Below are positions 28,491 through 43,374 of a stretch of DNA of 64,000 nucleotides, in pieces. Source of the stretch: Takifugu bimaculatus. Lineage: Eukaryota > Chordata > Actinopteri > Tetraodontiformes > Tetraodontidae. The stretch lies in assembly GCA_004026145.2 (NCBI GenBank), contig CP034983.1:12061212-12125211 (forward strand), read 5' to 3'. Below the pieces are notes generated by a model. The model had not been told where the DNA came from and made no database searches. It saw only the letters and a program-made list of their open reading frames with translations. Every line of letters begins with the position of its first letter. Within the stretch, counting starts at the first letter, position 1. The position numbers were made by a program, and so were the translations under genes.

Positions 28491-31400
28491 GTCACTGTGC
28501 TGATCACATCGGATCTCTGAGTCTTGATTTATTTTTTTTGATCAACAGGAACGAGCTGTAATTTAGCCGCCCGCCACGGTTCTGGCAGGAAGCGGTGAAA
28601 ACCCGCTGGCGTCAGGACCAGAGTTGCAATCTATAGTCAGTTAATCAATATGATCAAGTGTGGAGTGCCCGGTTATTCCTGGCCGCCAGAGGGCAGTAGC
28701 GAGCTGCAAATGACCCACTCTGACTTTACCTTTGTGGTTGAACTTGATGCCATTTTATTTCGTGATATGTTTGTTTTATATCATCAAACAACAAAAAAAA
28801 AGTGTTTCTTTTTTTTTTGTTTGTTTGTTCTCTCGTATCTTCAAATTAGCAGCAGCGGCGCGACGTTAGAAGGTGGCGGAGCTGAGGAAGGAGCAGCGAT
28901 GCGAGCGGCGGGGGGGCAACAATAGCGGCGCCAACAAAAGCAGCGGGTGGTTGAGTGGGGGGGCTGTGTGTCTGTGGTACGTGTTGCCTTTCAGACACAA
29001 ATCTTTTCTTTGGAGGTTTACGCCACCATTCATCCTAAACCATTTAGCGCGGTGAAGTCAGGTGTGAGGCGCCGATAAAATTGTCTTCTCCGCTGCAAAA
29101 TAATTGCGGAGCACTTTGAGACGATGTGAGCGACAGACAGCAAGAATCTACCTGGCAGAGCGACTCAAATACCGGGCGGGTTCGTCTGAAACGAGAGGCG
29201 GAATGCCTTAAAGGTGAGGAGCTGGTCGTCAATCAGGTGATTAAAGGCGATTAGGCCTCGTCAATCCCTGGTTATCTGTTAATCCATCATTTACGGGAGC
29301 TTTAATTAGGCTGATTTAGAGTCATAAAAGCAAAGCAACCTCACCAAGGCGCCGAGCTTCGCAGGCTGGACTGTGGGGGCCCGTCGATTTTCCTTAATAG
29401 CTAATGAGGTAGCAACACTGGCCGCAGAGGTGTTTGTAATGTGACGTTCAACAAAAGGGAGGAGAGGAAGGTAGCAGATGATGCTAAATCGGGGTAGATT
29501 TAGCCACCAGGTTGTTGCTTCCTAGCATAAGTTTGTGGATCCCTGCACAGAAAAGAAAAACAAGGAGTTAGCTAGCATGAACACGTCACCTCTGTCCAAA
29601 TTTAGCTCAATCCGCCACTTCCCGTTAGCTTAAATCAAAGCAGGAAGTGGAGCTGAACTGTCCGGAGAGGAACCAGCAGCCGTTTATACCTCAAAAATTG
29701 GCGTCCATCTACGTCTGATTTCAAGAAAAATGTGCTCACAGTTAGCGTGACTCTAATGTTCTAAAGTATTGACAAGTGAACAGTTTTAAGTAAGGGATCG
29801 ACTCCTCCGTGGTGCTTATTTTTGTGCCAAGCGGCAGAAATGGTGTGTTAGCAATTATAATGTTTGTGTTGGGGATCAATAACGCCGTATATTATAGTCT
29901 GCGATCAATAGCGGGGGAGCGGTGCAATGGTCTGAGATAGCGCCGCGGCTTGATTTCCTAATTTCACCCAGTTAATGTATAGAAGCGTGTCAGTAAGTGG
30001 AACATAATTGAAGACACAGAAAATCCCCCCCAGATCTCCTCCGAGAGCCCATCGTTTCTGCTTCAGTGGAGCCAGAAAAAGAGGCCGAAGGGGGCGGAGC
30101 CTGATGCTGCGGGTCTACGGCGAGGCGAAAAGGACCCCAATGTAAGCGCAGCCGCGAGGTCAAAGATTTTCCACGTTTCTCTCCTTCACTCCGGCGATGC
30201 GGAACGCTTGAAGCTCAGCCAGAGAAATTAGCCGCTCCTGGCCGGCAGCCATATTGACTCGGGGTCTCCTGGTCCCTGTTTTTTTTTTCTGACAGTGTGA
30301 ATAAACAAATAAGCAGAAGAGAAAGACAGGGAAAAAAAACGGCGAGCGCCTTCTGGATCCGTACCCAGAACCCTCCTCAAAGATGTTGTCCGGGACAGAG
30401 GCATCCATTAAAATCTGCTCAAAGCTACGAGTCAATAGCAACGTTAGCACACACAGGCTGATAGGGACCAAATCAATAGCGATAATCCAAAATAATGGCC
30501 CATCCAGGCATCCTTACATTCACTTTACCAGGCTTTTTTTGTCCCCTGACATATTAATTGCTCGCTTAAGTGCACTATTTCTCAAGCACTTGGATTCGTC
30601 ATCTTTGTCTCGTATCTCCATCATTATCGATCCATTAAAGACGCTCTTAATCTTTGCTTTTTAATACGGGGGATTTAATTACATCAGCCGGGCTTTGCCT
30701 TTTCCTATAAGCCAGCTAATTTCTCGCGCCGACCATTTATCAGATCTGCCCTTTTTCAAAGCTAGCACGCCGGCTCAACCGTGTGCACAGCTGCTAGCTG
30801 CCCCCCCCCCCGTGTCTCTGAGGGGGCGGAGGCGTTTGTGATGGGCGTATTAGAGATCGATACCCCTGTTGGTGGTGGAGGCGTCGGAAATTAGCGCATC
30901 CAGCTGCAGCTGGCACGCAAATATCTGGTTGACCTCAGTGTGTTGAGGGAGGTCCTGAACGTTAATTCCTTATTTTCCTCCGTACAGTTTAAAAGCGTCC
31001 GAAGCCTCTTTGATCCTGTCGGCTTTGATCGCCTTCTGCAATCCCAGACAGACGAAATAACAACAACTGGAAGAACGCTCGCAGGATTTGGCATCTGAAG
31101 CCGCCGCTCTTCCCCGGACGAGCCATCCATCACCTGGAATTCCAAAAGCGGGACGTCACGCGGCCACTCGTGCGTCGGGAGCCGGCGTGGGCGGCCCACC
31201 GGCGTTGCCGCCTCTGAAATCAGTCATCGCTCCTCCGACTCTGAAGGTGGAGGGGCGCGTGGGGGGGGGGAATTACACACGGGGGAGCGAGCGCGGCCCG
31301 GCAGCGGGGCGACCCCGGAGGGCGGAGCGTCCACACATCTGAATAATCTCCACACATCTGCATACGTGGGCACCTCCGAGTCCCTGGGCACCAGTGATTC

Positions 31401-34400
31401 ACCGTCTGGACCGCGCCAGGGCCCGCGCTGGCCCGTCTCCATGTTTGCTCGGGAATCTTTAAGGCCGCCGCAAGAGGAAAAGAATTCCCTTTGTGGCGAA
31501 GTTCCGAGGAGAAACTTCGGCTCTTAATTGTGAAGGCTGACACGTGTGAAGCCGCTGTGCAGCCGAGCGGCGCCGCGGCAGCTCTCCGCCTTTTACACCC
31601 CTCTCATGGACGCTGTAATGGAGAGCGCCTCAGAAGGGTTCCGGGCTGCCCGGACCTCACCTCTTAAAGCAGAACGTGTCAGTCTGTCCGCCGCGGAGGA
31701 CTTCCCCGCCGCGAGCTAATAATGTCGGGGTTAGCTGGGATATTTGTTGCTCTTCAGCGCCGCGCACGCCTGAGACGCAGTGGAAAAAGTAATTAAATCC
31801 GTACTCTGACCTTTGGCGGCGTTTTGACAGCTCCGGGTCGGGAGCGCGGCGACATCCACCGGCACGCGGCGTGGCGAGGAAGCCGTCTGGTCACGCACCC
31901 GGGCTGTTGTCTGAGGAGGAGGAAGGGAGCGCGGAGGAGCCGCAGGAGCCAAAGATGTTCGTCTGCCAGTTTGTCACAAAGGCAGCGGCTCCTGTGTGAC
32001 AGGCTGGCAGACCATGCTAGCTCGTGTCCCCGGGGACGCCGGCTACTGCCTCCGACTCGCTGTTTCTCCTCCCTCGTCTCATTTTCTGAAGAACACGCGA
32101 TGGAAGGGCAGCTTCTGCTCCAGCCTCGTTAGGCCGCCGGTGCCTGCGAAGCTTTATGGCCCGTGTCCAGCAGAAAGTCCACAATCAACCAGGATAACCC
32201 CCCCAAAAGAGTGGCGCCGGGTGAAATCCGCTCAGGGCGTCGTGACAGAGCTCCACACTTTTACTTCAGTATTTTTCGAAGCGCGTCCTGGAGGCTCTTG
32301 GGAACCCGACGCAATGCTAACAATTAGCTCTTTCAACAGCAGCAACTCTGAAAATAGTCCTCAGTTTTAGCTTCGTCCATCCGGTTTATATTAAAGCACG
32401 AGGAGCTACGCTTCATTATCCTAACAGGATGAGGTTGCCCGTGTCCCTCGTGACCACATACAATTAGCAAAAAGCTAGTCCGGCTCTAGCTATAAGCACA
32501 CGTGACCTATCTGTCGGGGTATGAACACCATCGACTGTGCGAGTCCCCCGGGAGACAATCAAGTCACCACCGGCATTATTTCATCGTCGTTACTTACCTG
32601 TGCTAGCTAATGTTCTTAAACCGATGAGGCCGCCAACATCGGCATCACTGACCAACCCCCGAACGGACCCTCTTTTGTCTTGAGCTCTCGGAGCCCTTTA
32701 CGAACACCTTTCCTGTTCTATCTTAGCTTATAAATATTCACACTTGCTTTATCACCTGTGGGGAATTTCCAGTCGCCAATTAACCTGACCTGCATGACTT
32801 TGGTCTGTGGGAGGAAACCCACGCAGATCCAGGGAGAAGGTGAAGAAAACAAACTCAGGACCAGCTCACCATTAGGCGGAAACACAACAGCCATGAGCTA
32901 GCTTTCATTCCGCCCAAACCAGCTAACATGAGGGAACGAGGAGAGTTCTCTCCTGGTCCCGTTTGCACTGGAACAGCCAGTTCTGCTGCCCTGAAACCAG
33001 CAGTGGAACAGTCAGGTGAGGGGACAGGGGAACGTGTGTTTTCTTTTTAAACCGAGCTAGCACACACAAGCTACAACCTGAATATCATAGTCCGGATGCG
33101 TGTCTGTTAATCTGTGGCGAGAACAGCCTCGGCGCGGCCGCAGGGAGATGCTCCCATTCAGCCGTAAGAGCATTAGCGAGGCCAAAGGTTAGAGGAGAGC
33201 ACTGGGGCTCGTAGTTGGCGTTCCGCTTCCACCACCCGTGCTGTAAGGTCAGCGCTCTGAGCTGGAGAGGGAAACTCAGCACAGGATTTGGTAAACGAGT
33301 CTTTCCACAGACGGTTGCTACAACATTTAAGGTTTCTAACGGCGCTAACGGGGGCAGCGACGCCGTTGGCGTTTGTTTGGAAGAGAGGCTGCGGCCCGGT
33401 TGGGTTCTGCGTCCGTCCGAAGCCAGCGCTTTCGCTCCTGATGGCCGCTAGCAGCTCGTGACAAATGTGGCGTCTGAAACCAGGCCTGAAACACGCCGAG
33501 GGTGTGAAGTGAGAGCGGGACGGTGGCCAAACGGCGGCAACAGGAGCAGGATGGCGCCCGGCTAATTCCGCGCAGCGCCCCGTCGCTGTTGCTTGGATAC
33601 CGCGTGATGCTAATTAACAGTTTGGTGATCTGCTGCTAACTATGTTTTCTTTTAGACTCTCTCAGCCGTGTCGGTTTAAAAAGCCACAATTGGTGCGAAA
33701 CTGCAGACGAACCTCAGTTCCTCAGCAGCCAGAGGGGCCGTCGTTAGCATGCACGCGCCGTCGGTGGGCGGAGCCGCCTTTCCGGGTCACCGAGTAACAC
33801 CCCCTCCGCGCCTGCTGCGTTTCTCTTTTTTACATCATAGCGCCATGATTGGACGAACTCGCCCGGCGTTCCCTTCGCCGTCTTTGGTAGAAAAACAATA
33901 AAAACTCGTTTATATTTCCCCAAAGCCTGAGCGGGACCCCCGGGACGGGAGCTATTAGAGATTAGGATGGCTGAACTCTCACAGAGTCTGCTCTTCGAAT
34001 TAAGTCCCCCCCCCCCCGGCAGGCCTCTCTCCGGGCCCATCTCGCAGGCTAATTGGCCTCCGGGTTGACGTTGGGTGTTTACCAGCCGTCCCCTGGGAGC
34101 CGGATGAAGCGCTGGAGAGGAAAGAGGTGCTGCGGCTCCCCTACCATCAGCACTGGCTTAAGGCACGGCCCGCTAGTCTTCATAGCCGTCCCCCGCAGCG
34201 TCCGGTCAGGACCCGGGCTTGTGATAAACTGGAAATTCTTCTGGGTTCACGCTAGGTGACTTAAGCGCTCGCAGGAAACGTATAAACAGAGATAAACCCC
34301 CCGAACCGCTGATTGCAGAGCGCCGAAATGAATTATGGAGAAGCTACATTTCATTTCTAACCCTTCTCAAAAATAACATTATCATGAAATTGCAAAGTCA

Positions 34401-37400
34401 GAGTGGGTCCAATCAACGGGAAATCAACAAAAAAAAAAGGGGCTTGACATGATGCGGATGCTCAATAAACAAGACCGAGAGCGCCGCTGAGCAAATGGAC
34501 GTTAGCACGAGGCCAGAAAAGAGGAGAAAACTGCACATTTTCCATCTGGAGTGAACAGAAATGAACGATGTTGTTTGAGGATGATGTAAAAAAAAACAAC
34601 AAAGAAAAATGAATAAATTACTCGTAAAATGTTGTATTAAAAACACAGCGCCGCCGCCCCTCCCCCGCCCGGCCCACGCAGCTTAAAAGGCCCAAATATT
34701 AAAAACACACACAAATGGGATTGATAGATTATCTCTTCTGCTTCGTTCCGTGACGCCGACTCAGCAGATTAAGGCTCCTCTCCAGCACCAGCGCTGCTCA
34801 CCAGAGAAACACCAACATTTTACACGTTTAATCACTTTTAATGACGGATGCCAGTATTGTCATTAGATCCCGGACGTGTGACCCCCCCGTGAGGCTCCCG
34901 GGTCACACGCCCGCCACACCAGATCGGGCCAGTTCCATCAACATAATAGACCAGAATGAAATGAGCTGAACCCAGTTGGGGAGACGATATTGTGAGGGAC
35001 CTTCTGTCGACCATTTCCGATCCGAATCGGTTCTACTCGAATGTCGGTTTCAGCAGGATCCAGTTGTTGGAACAGATCAACTGAGATCCAGTGAGCTCTT
35101 CAGCTCTGCACTGGAAACGTGGAAAAATGGTTCCATCCAAATGACGATGATGGCGTTATTGGTTCACGTCTTTAGCTCCGTTTCTCCTTCGCTACATTCA
35201 TAGCAACAGTTAGCAACCGCGGCTCTGACCTTGGAGGCCGGGTCGGATGGGAAAATGACCAGAAACACCAAAACCTGGACTTTTACTTGTTAGAACTTCA
35301 GCTCATCACTAAAAAAATTTAAAAAAATAATAACGGATTAGCCGAGAATCAAAACCTCAACTTTTCGGTTTGTCTCAAACCGTGAGAAAAAAAACGGAAA
35401 AAAAAAAATCAAGCAAGGCTTTAAAAATTGACGTTGTCAGATTTTCTGCCGAAGCCGAACTCCACAGGATCAAATTAAGGAGAACCGTCTCCTCCGTCCG
35501 CTCCGATTCATCCGGCTGTTCGTCGACTTCGTCCTGGATTATAAAGTTCAACCTCCAAAAAACCGACCTTGTTTTCCTTCTTCCCGCGACAACAGGCTGT
35601 GTTTTCTCTTGCTAACACCCAATTAGGGAGATGATTATTGATTGAGGTGTTGAAAGTTGACCGCTAATCTCCTTCCTGACGGTACGAGGCGATCGATAGG
35701 TGAGCGTAACGACCGGCCTGCTGTCTCACTGTTAATAAAAAGAGCTTTAACACGATTTGTCTTTAAAACCCATTTATGGACCCGCTGTCGCCTCAGAAGT
35801 TTGAGCCCATATTTACATTTACGGAACCCCTGGGTGATAGTAAACAAACAGTGATTAAGTGCAAAGGTAAGCTAACGCCACTGATAGCGACACAAACAGC
35901 GTGATTATGGATAATTATTTCCAGAAGGCAATTCCGCCTCCTGCTGTTGTTTTAAAGAAGCAGGAAAGTGGTTCATTAGTGGAGAGTTTAGCTTTCCCGA
36001 CATAACAAGGGCAGCTAAACAATCAAACAATGCTAACGCGGGGGCCGTTGGTCGACCCGCTTTTCAAGGACGGCGCCATTGTTGCCGCCACGCGGGCCCT
36101 TCGCAGCTCTTGTCTTGATCGGCGTTGTTGCCAGTGAAAGAAGAGTCGGAGACGAGCGCGGAACTGTTCTCAGGATCCCGGAACGTCGCCGCTGCAGCGG
36201 GAAATGTCACAGCTTCTTCTCAGCTGTCACCTTCCTCTGACGGCAGCGTGATCCAGTCTCTGTGGGCCAGGTTCTGTTTTTAGAAACCGGCAACAAAAAC
36301 ATGTTGGGAAACATCACGTTTCCAGGTGCAGCCTTGCGGAACGAATCGATCTGTTCCCTGTTAAATACCGTGCACCGGGATAACGGGAACGCTGGAGATG
36401 AAGCCAGTTTAAGCCTGGATTTGAACCCTCAACCTCTTCTTCTACCTTCCTGGTCTGGTCCTGCTCAGGGTTTCCTGGCACCCAAACAGCTGAATGCAAC
36501 GTGGGTCGTTACTCGCGCTTTATCAATAAAGTTGGACCGAACCAAAACCAAAGCGTCAACGTTTGCTGGATTCAAAATATCGTAAAACCTCAGCCAAGCG
36601 TCCGTTCCCGTCGTGTCCAGCAGGAGATTAAGAACGCGCATTAATTACGTATCTTTATCTGCGTTATAAACAAGGTTCACCTACGTTAGCGCCCCCCCCC
36701 CCCCCACCTTAAAGTTTGAACTTCTGTTGCTCGCCGATATCAAGGGAACACCTTTACAGGTACACTCCTGCGAAACTTTGCGCGCTCATTTGCAAAGCTA
36801 GGTTAACTTTATGTAAACGAGATGCATCGGCGATACACCCGAGGCCCGGAAACCAGCTTTCTCTCCTCCTCCCCCCCCCCCCCCCACGACAGACGAGTGA
36901 CAGCTATTTAAATGCAGACTGTCATTAACAAACACAACCCTGCGCGACACCTGCTTTAATCACGGCAACAAAGGCGCAGCGAGTGGCCGAGTAGGAGCCC
37001 TCGCCGTGTGATATTCAAATGAGGGGGCGGCGCAACAAACAAAAACAACAACATCAAAGAATGGAGCGTGCGGGGAAGGTGGGGGGGCGGGGAGAGGAGC
37101 GCCGCGCCGCGGGCCTCCCGCCACCGCACTTAATCAGCTTCATCCTGAGAGTGATTAAAGCAGGAAGTCGCTACGTCGCTTAGCCCCGGAATCGTACGAG
37201 ACTGCGGTGCGTATTCAGGAGGTCTGGTCTTGTGCTGTCCACCATCTTGTTTGTCTTTGATCTTGTCCGTCTTTGTTCCCACACTCACTGAGGTGAAGCA
37301 GCCCTCTCCGAACCAGCTCGGGCTGCGCTCATCATTTAAACCAGGAAGGTCGCTGGGACGTAGCGTGCTGCACGCCTGCCAGGGCCCCTGAAAGCAGCAC

Positions 37401-40400
37401 GCCACATTCATCCACATTATTTCCCGCCTCCTCCAGAGCAACCGTGTCGTGTTTGCGAGGAAATACCCCCATGAGCTCAGTAAATAACATCAAATGCGTC
37501 CCAGCGTCCGCGTTCGCTCATTAATCCATCAGTGGTGCGAGTTTTTTGGAGGCGCCCGAGCAAAACCCAGGTTCCCCCCCGCTTCGTTTTTGCCTCCGTG
37601 CGTTGCTTTTCTCATCGATCATTCGCGTAATTCCCCCATATGCATTTAAGCAAACCTGTCGGGACGCGTCCCAAACGGCGGCGAAGGCGAGCCTCCCCAG
37701 CTTCCCGCCACGTCTGATTCCCACTGCATCGGCGGTTTGACTAATTCCTGGAGCGGGTGCTGCATCTGGGCAGCAAACACAGGCGAAAACACGCGGAGTG
37801 ACTATCAGACATCTGCTGAGAGGATAAATCAGCAGCCCTTTAATTACAGAAGCAGCCTGGCGGGGGAACACCTACGGACACGGCGTATAGCCTAGCCCAG
37901 GGACGACACGGGGATCTGTAAGGTCACGACATCGTTCAGGGATTTGTAAGAATAAAAAATATTATTTTAATATTGATAATCAGAATTGGTGCAGCATCAT
38001 CTTCAAAAGAGCTTTAGTCTTAATTCTAAAAGTATTTGAATTCAAGTCGTGAACTATGTTATTTATAGTTTTATATGTGCATTAATCTGTACATGGACCC
38101 CCCCTAAAGACACCTTTGAAGGATACCAGCACCCCCTTTTTTAAGCCGTCTCATGGTTCGGTCCAGAACCTTTGTATCCTGGGGGGGAGGAAGGTTCCGA
38201 GGGGGAAGGTTTTGACCTGCGCACCTGTTGAGGAGGCCTTCAATAAACAGGTAGGACGGCTCAATTTATGCTAATTTATTCAATTCAGACGCCGTAAATT
38301 TAAAATGTAACTACTTAACTTTCAGCTAAACGGCGCGATTAGCAAAATAATAGTTTACTAATAATCTGCTGGGACGAAACTATTAAAACTGTGACCTGTA
38401 GGAGCATTTGGACATAAAGATAACTACTAGCAGGAAAGAGGCTAACTTTGCTAACATAACTAAAAAGTGTTTTCTACGGTTTGTCACCTGCAACAGTGAC
38501 ATTTTCCTGTGTTAAATGTGGTAGCAAATTATGACAAAAACTAAGGCTAATCCCACACTTTATTTTTTTTAAGATTTTGCTAGTAATAATAAAGTTGTAC
38601 TAAAAGGCGTTGATTGGCCTTTTCCACAGTTCTTTAGCTTTACGGATCGGCTAATTTGGCCTTTTCACGTCCCAGACTTGAAATACTTCCATGTTCTCTG
38701 TCAGAAATTCTCTCCCCTCTAAGATTAGACCTTCGGAAGGCTTCAATCGTGACAGTGAATGATGGCTTTATTTAAATCCATAATACTTTTAATAAATGGA
38801 GTACAGGGTGCACAGTGAACTCATAAGACATGATTAAATACCCAGCTCCCTTGTTAATTAGATTCCTTCAGGTGTTAACTGCAAATGCCAACCCTCCCAG
38901 AACGCAGCGGTGGTGACGGCTGAGCGAGGATGCTGGACTGTAAAGAGGCCACGGAGAAATCTCCTTCATATGGACCCGCCGAGCCGCCATAAGACCCGGA
39001 TTTGGGGGCTTTTCTTCGCGGCATCCAGGTGACATTTGAGAATAGCGCACGTGACAGCCGCTCTCATATGAAGCCATTGATCTGAAGGCGGTGAATAATA
39101 TTTGCTCCAATTTATCTCTGGTGGCAATTAGAAAGGAGTAATTCAGGCAGGACACGGGTACCCATGGGTGCAGTTCAACCCCCCCCCCCCCTCCCCCATC
39201 ACCCTTGAGTGTTTATGAAATAATAAACAGGAAAAATAGACTTGCTCTTTCAGGCGGAAAGCGTGGAGCGACTTTGAATGGTAAATACCAGCCTGGCTAT
39301 TTCTGGACACCTTTCTCTGGTGCGTGTTGCATTCAGGCAGCGCGCGGCCTCCTCGGCGCTCTTTTTCTTCTGCTGAACTCCGGCATCGGAATTCTCTTTC
39401 AGCCTTGAGTAAATTGAATGTGTGCAGCGGTTCGAGGCCACGCGCGACGAGGGGGAGGGGCGGTGAGTTAGCTGTGGCTTTGGTTATTGTGGAAGAACGG
39501 TGATTGGGGAGGTCTACGGCGAGCCCAGAGGGACACATTTAAACGTCCCAGGAGCCAAATACGCATAAACATTAGTTGTAAGTGTAAGGAATGAGGCGGG
39601 ATGCTAGGACGCTGCTCAACCAGCTTCCTAAAGAGGCTCAAAATGGAGGGGGGGGGGGTTCTATGTGAACATAGGACGGTGATAAACAGCAGAGTTTACT
39701 TCCTGTTCCTCGTCCACTCCCTCAAACTCGGCGTTTCAGGTATCGACCTCGGCCGCTCATCAGGACGCCGGAACAAACGGGAGCCGCGGTGGCTGGTTGC
39801 TCGGAAGATTCGGGACTTCTGAAACTCTCCGGGGTTTGAAGGAAATAATTGATTTTTGCCAAGAGGCTCAGAAGAGAGCGAGCTTTGTAAATATAAAGAT
39901 CTGGCACTTGGCCAATTAGCAGCCTGACTTCAGATCCTTCCACATTTCCACCGCGAGTGAAGCTAAAATCAAACTAATACGAGCGATATTTTTGTTTTAT
40001 TTAGCGAAGCGATTCTTGAATTCTGTCATTCTGGGGTCCAGATTGATGAGGGCATGTTGCATTTTTCACTTTAGCGCGACACAGCCTGAAAACTTCTGCT
40101 GCTCGGGTGTTTTTAGCGTCTCTAAATAACTTGAGCTCGCAGGAAAGTATTAAAAACTGCACATTTCCTTTGGCATTTACTTCAAATACGCATATTTTTA
40201 GCCCCTCTCTCTTTTACCTCGAAAGCAGGCGCGACTTACACAGAAATTAGCTGTTTGGCGGCGCCATCTCCTGCGACTTCTACACCTACTTTTTTAGCAA
40301 CATATATTATTGAGCTTCAAAGGGTTTTGTCAGCATATTTATAATAATCCTGATCGTTCCATTGGGGGTGAATATCATTATGCGGGGGGTGGGGGGGTGG

Positions 40401-43260
40401 GGGGGGGTGGTGTCTTGTCTTACATAAAAGAAAATATTAATAACCGTCTCAGCGCTGGTCACTTAGCATGCTGTTATGGGTTTAAAACAGGTCCCAGTAG
40501 AAACATCTGCCGAGCGCAGCAGTGAGCAGATAAACTGGCTTCTGCGCTAACAGAATTTGTTGCATTATTCAGGCTCCAGGGAAGCGACGCTCCTCTTCCC
40601 TTCACTTTCCTCTTCCTCCTTGATGGATGCTAAACACGGTCATTTACCACCGCTTCCAACTGCGGCTATTCCGCCGCGCTGTTGTGTTTGCTCGCCCGTC
40701 TCCTTCATCGCCTCTTGTTTGCAAAGCCGGTACCGGAGCCGGCGGCGGCTCCGGGAGGCGGCGCCGACGTGACATGTTGGGTTTATCAAAAGTTGAAGCG
40801 GCGGCCATTTTCAGCGCTGATGTTTTAGTCAGCGGAGCGGCTTTTCCTCTGTAATTAAACGGCTACTTAAGCAGCGGCGTTTGTCCGGAGGGATGAAGGG
40901 TTTCCTGCCTCGTGCTCTCCTGGATTATTGTGTTCTTTCATCCACGCCACCTCGCCACCACACAGTGAAACCATCTGTTAAGTTCTGGACTCAATCCACT
41001 TCAAAAGATTAGCCTGTGTGGCGCTAGCGGCCTCGTGCGATCAGCTTCGACCATCTGTCTGGAGAACGGTCGGCAGGTCTCAAATCGTGATGAAATTATA
41101 TCTTGAAAGTGAAAGAGAAGCAAATCGTCACCAACAAACGGGCTCCGCTCCTGTTACGCAACACGTTTAAGGAGAATCTTCCTTTGGAGAAGGCGTTCGG
41201 AGCGTTGGGGGAGCGAGCCGCCGCCGCCATCGCCGCCGCCTGCTCCGGCCGTCACGAGTCGGATTTATGAGGGATGATTTAGGAGATAAAAACGGGATGT
41301 TCTACATTTTAGCGCGTACATATCCATTTATGTAATTAACTAGGAGTGCTCCCGTTAGCAACAACGGTTAATAAGCTGCGGCGGGAGAGCGGGCAGGCAG
41401 GTGAACCCGTGGCCCCGGAGATGTTAAACACAGATGAATAGATGCGGCGGCGCACACACACACCAGTAAATCAGACGGAATGAGCGGCGGAACAGGAGGC
41501 AAATGGGCCTCGCGGTTAAAAACTCAATATCGCGTAAATGGACGCGGCTCTCATAGATATTGAAAACTGGTAACCTTGCCACTGCAATCTCCCGTTTTTC
41601 TATCGCTCACGCCGCCGCCGCACATTTACAGGCCGGCGCCATCTTCAGGTCCACTTTAGCCTTCAAACCCCTCCGTGTGCGGCGCGGCTGTAACGGCCGG
41701 CTGGATAAATTAATGTATGTTTTAATAGCCTCGGTAACAAGATGGTGGAAACAATATATTACATCTTCCCGAGCTCAATTATCCCGCCAGAGGCAGAGGG
41801 CTCGGAGCAGGCGGGAGGCACCGACCTCCTGAACTCCTGTAAAGGTGGAGATTTAACGGATGTTTGACAGGAGCTTTGACGTACAGCTACGTTTTAAGGC
41901 TAACCTACTTAGATCACACTCTGTCGCGCGGCGCTCCGACACTCGTCAAACCTCGGCTTTGAACGAGCCTCAAGCGGCGTCGCCCGTCACGGCGTCGCCC
42001 GTCACGGCGAGATTGAGCGTCTCTGCCCATCGTCTCGCCGAGAATGTTCTGAGCCGAGAGTCAGAAACCAGATGGTAAATGGGAGGTTAGCCTCGGAGCT
42101 GGAAACTAGCATCTCCAGCGGGCTAACAACAGAACAATAATCTGAATAGTGCCGCCCCACTGCGGGCTTATTTATTCTCTCCTCACCACTGCCAACCATC
42201 ATTAGAATTTATTCTAAACACAACTGCACCAGAGAGAATAGGGAATAATTAGCCTGTTTGATGCTAGAAATACCCATTTTACATTCTTAATGAAAGAAAA
42301 ACAGAGCAGAAAGTGGAAGCTGAGCTCCAGCCGTCACAACAGCGCTCTTCACGACATTTGCTGCTAATTTCCAAACGCGTTCCTGACTGTATTTAGCAGA
42401 GAAACGCACTTTAAAAGAAGTCGATCCTCACGTAAACGCCTCTGACCTCACGCTGATTATATTCTCCTGAACTCCTCTTATTATTTCATCATATCTGCTT
42501 TAGAAGCTGACATTTGCCGTGGATTTTTATTTAAAATGTGTGTTCGGTTCTGAAAGACGGAGTCCAGAATAGAAGCACTTGACACTTTCATGGCGACACG
42601 CGTGTGAAAGTGGCCGCTCTCACGAGCCTTCGGCCCGGCCCGGCTGCAGCCTCCCGGCCTTTTTCTCTGGTTTAAATAATGAAACTGGTGTTTTGCCTCT
42701 CAGCTCAGGACTTCACAGCCCAGACCAAGAGGGGTTTTTTAAAGAACAGTTTCATGCTGACGGAGTCGGGCAGGAATACCGCACCAGGATGAGCTTCCGT
42801 GGCTTTGACGCGGCGTGGGCTCCACAATGAGACTTCCGAGTCAGGAATGTTTCCTGAGCTCTGGAGGAACCCGTCCGTCGGGACGCTGTCCCTGTCCAAC
42901 GCTAATGAAGGGCAGGAAACATCTTCTGAGTTACAGTGTGTGCTCTTAGCCTTGATTAGCATCGCCTAAACTCCCGCTGCTCCCGTCCCTCAGGATCATT
43001 CCCACGGCGGCGCTTATTCACAGAGCCGGGCCTTTTTTCCCGCCGCACCGTCGCCCTTTTGCGCCTTCCCGCCGTCCTTCATGCTGCCTTTCTGCGCCTC
43101 TGCAGCAGTAATTAAGGGCGGCGTGGGGAGGCCACTGTGGGCCATGTCGCAATATTAGGCTGTGAAATAATGAGGGTTGAGGGACGTGTTCTCCTCCTCT
43201 GTAGCGCCGCAAAGGGCTTCTGTAGCTAATTGGAGAGGGCTAACCGCTCTGGCCCTGGCC
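28491..43260. other. Gene-poor intergenic DNA, first half
   Basis: No open frame here resembles a known family and none shows a coherent splice chain. Recurrent motifs are TAATTA/CTAATTAG-type homeodomain cores, GCTAGC/TTAGC words and homopolymeric C or G runs (for example near 30801, 34006, 36693, 36871, 39180, 40384). AT-rich blocks such as 29230-29350 and 37960-38150 could hold conserved noncoding elements; I have no comparison to test this. Confidence 0.5.
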
Positions 43261-43261
43261 C

Positions 43262-43374
<113 letters not shown>
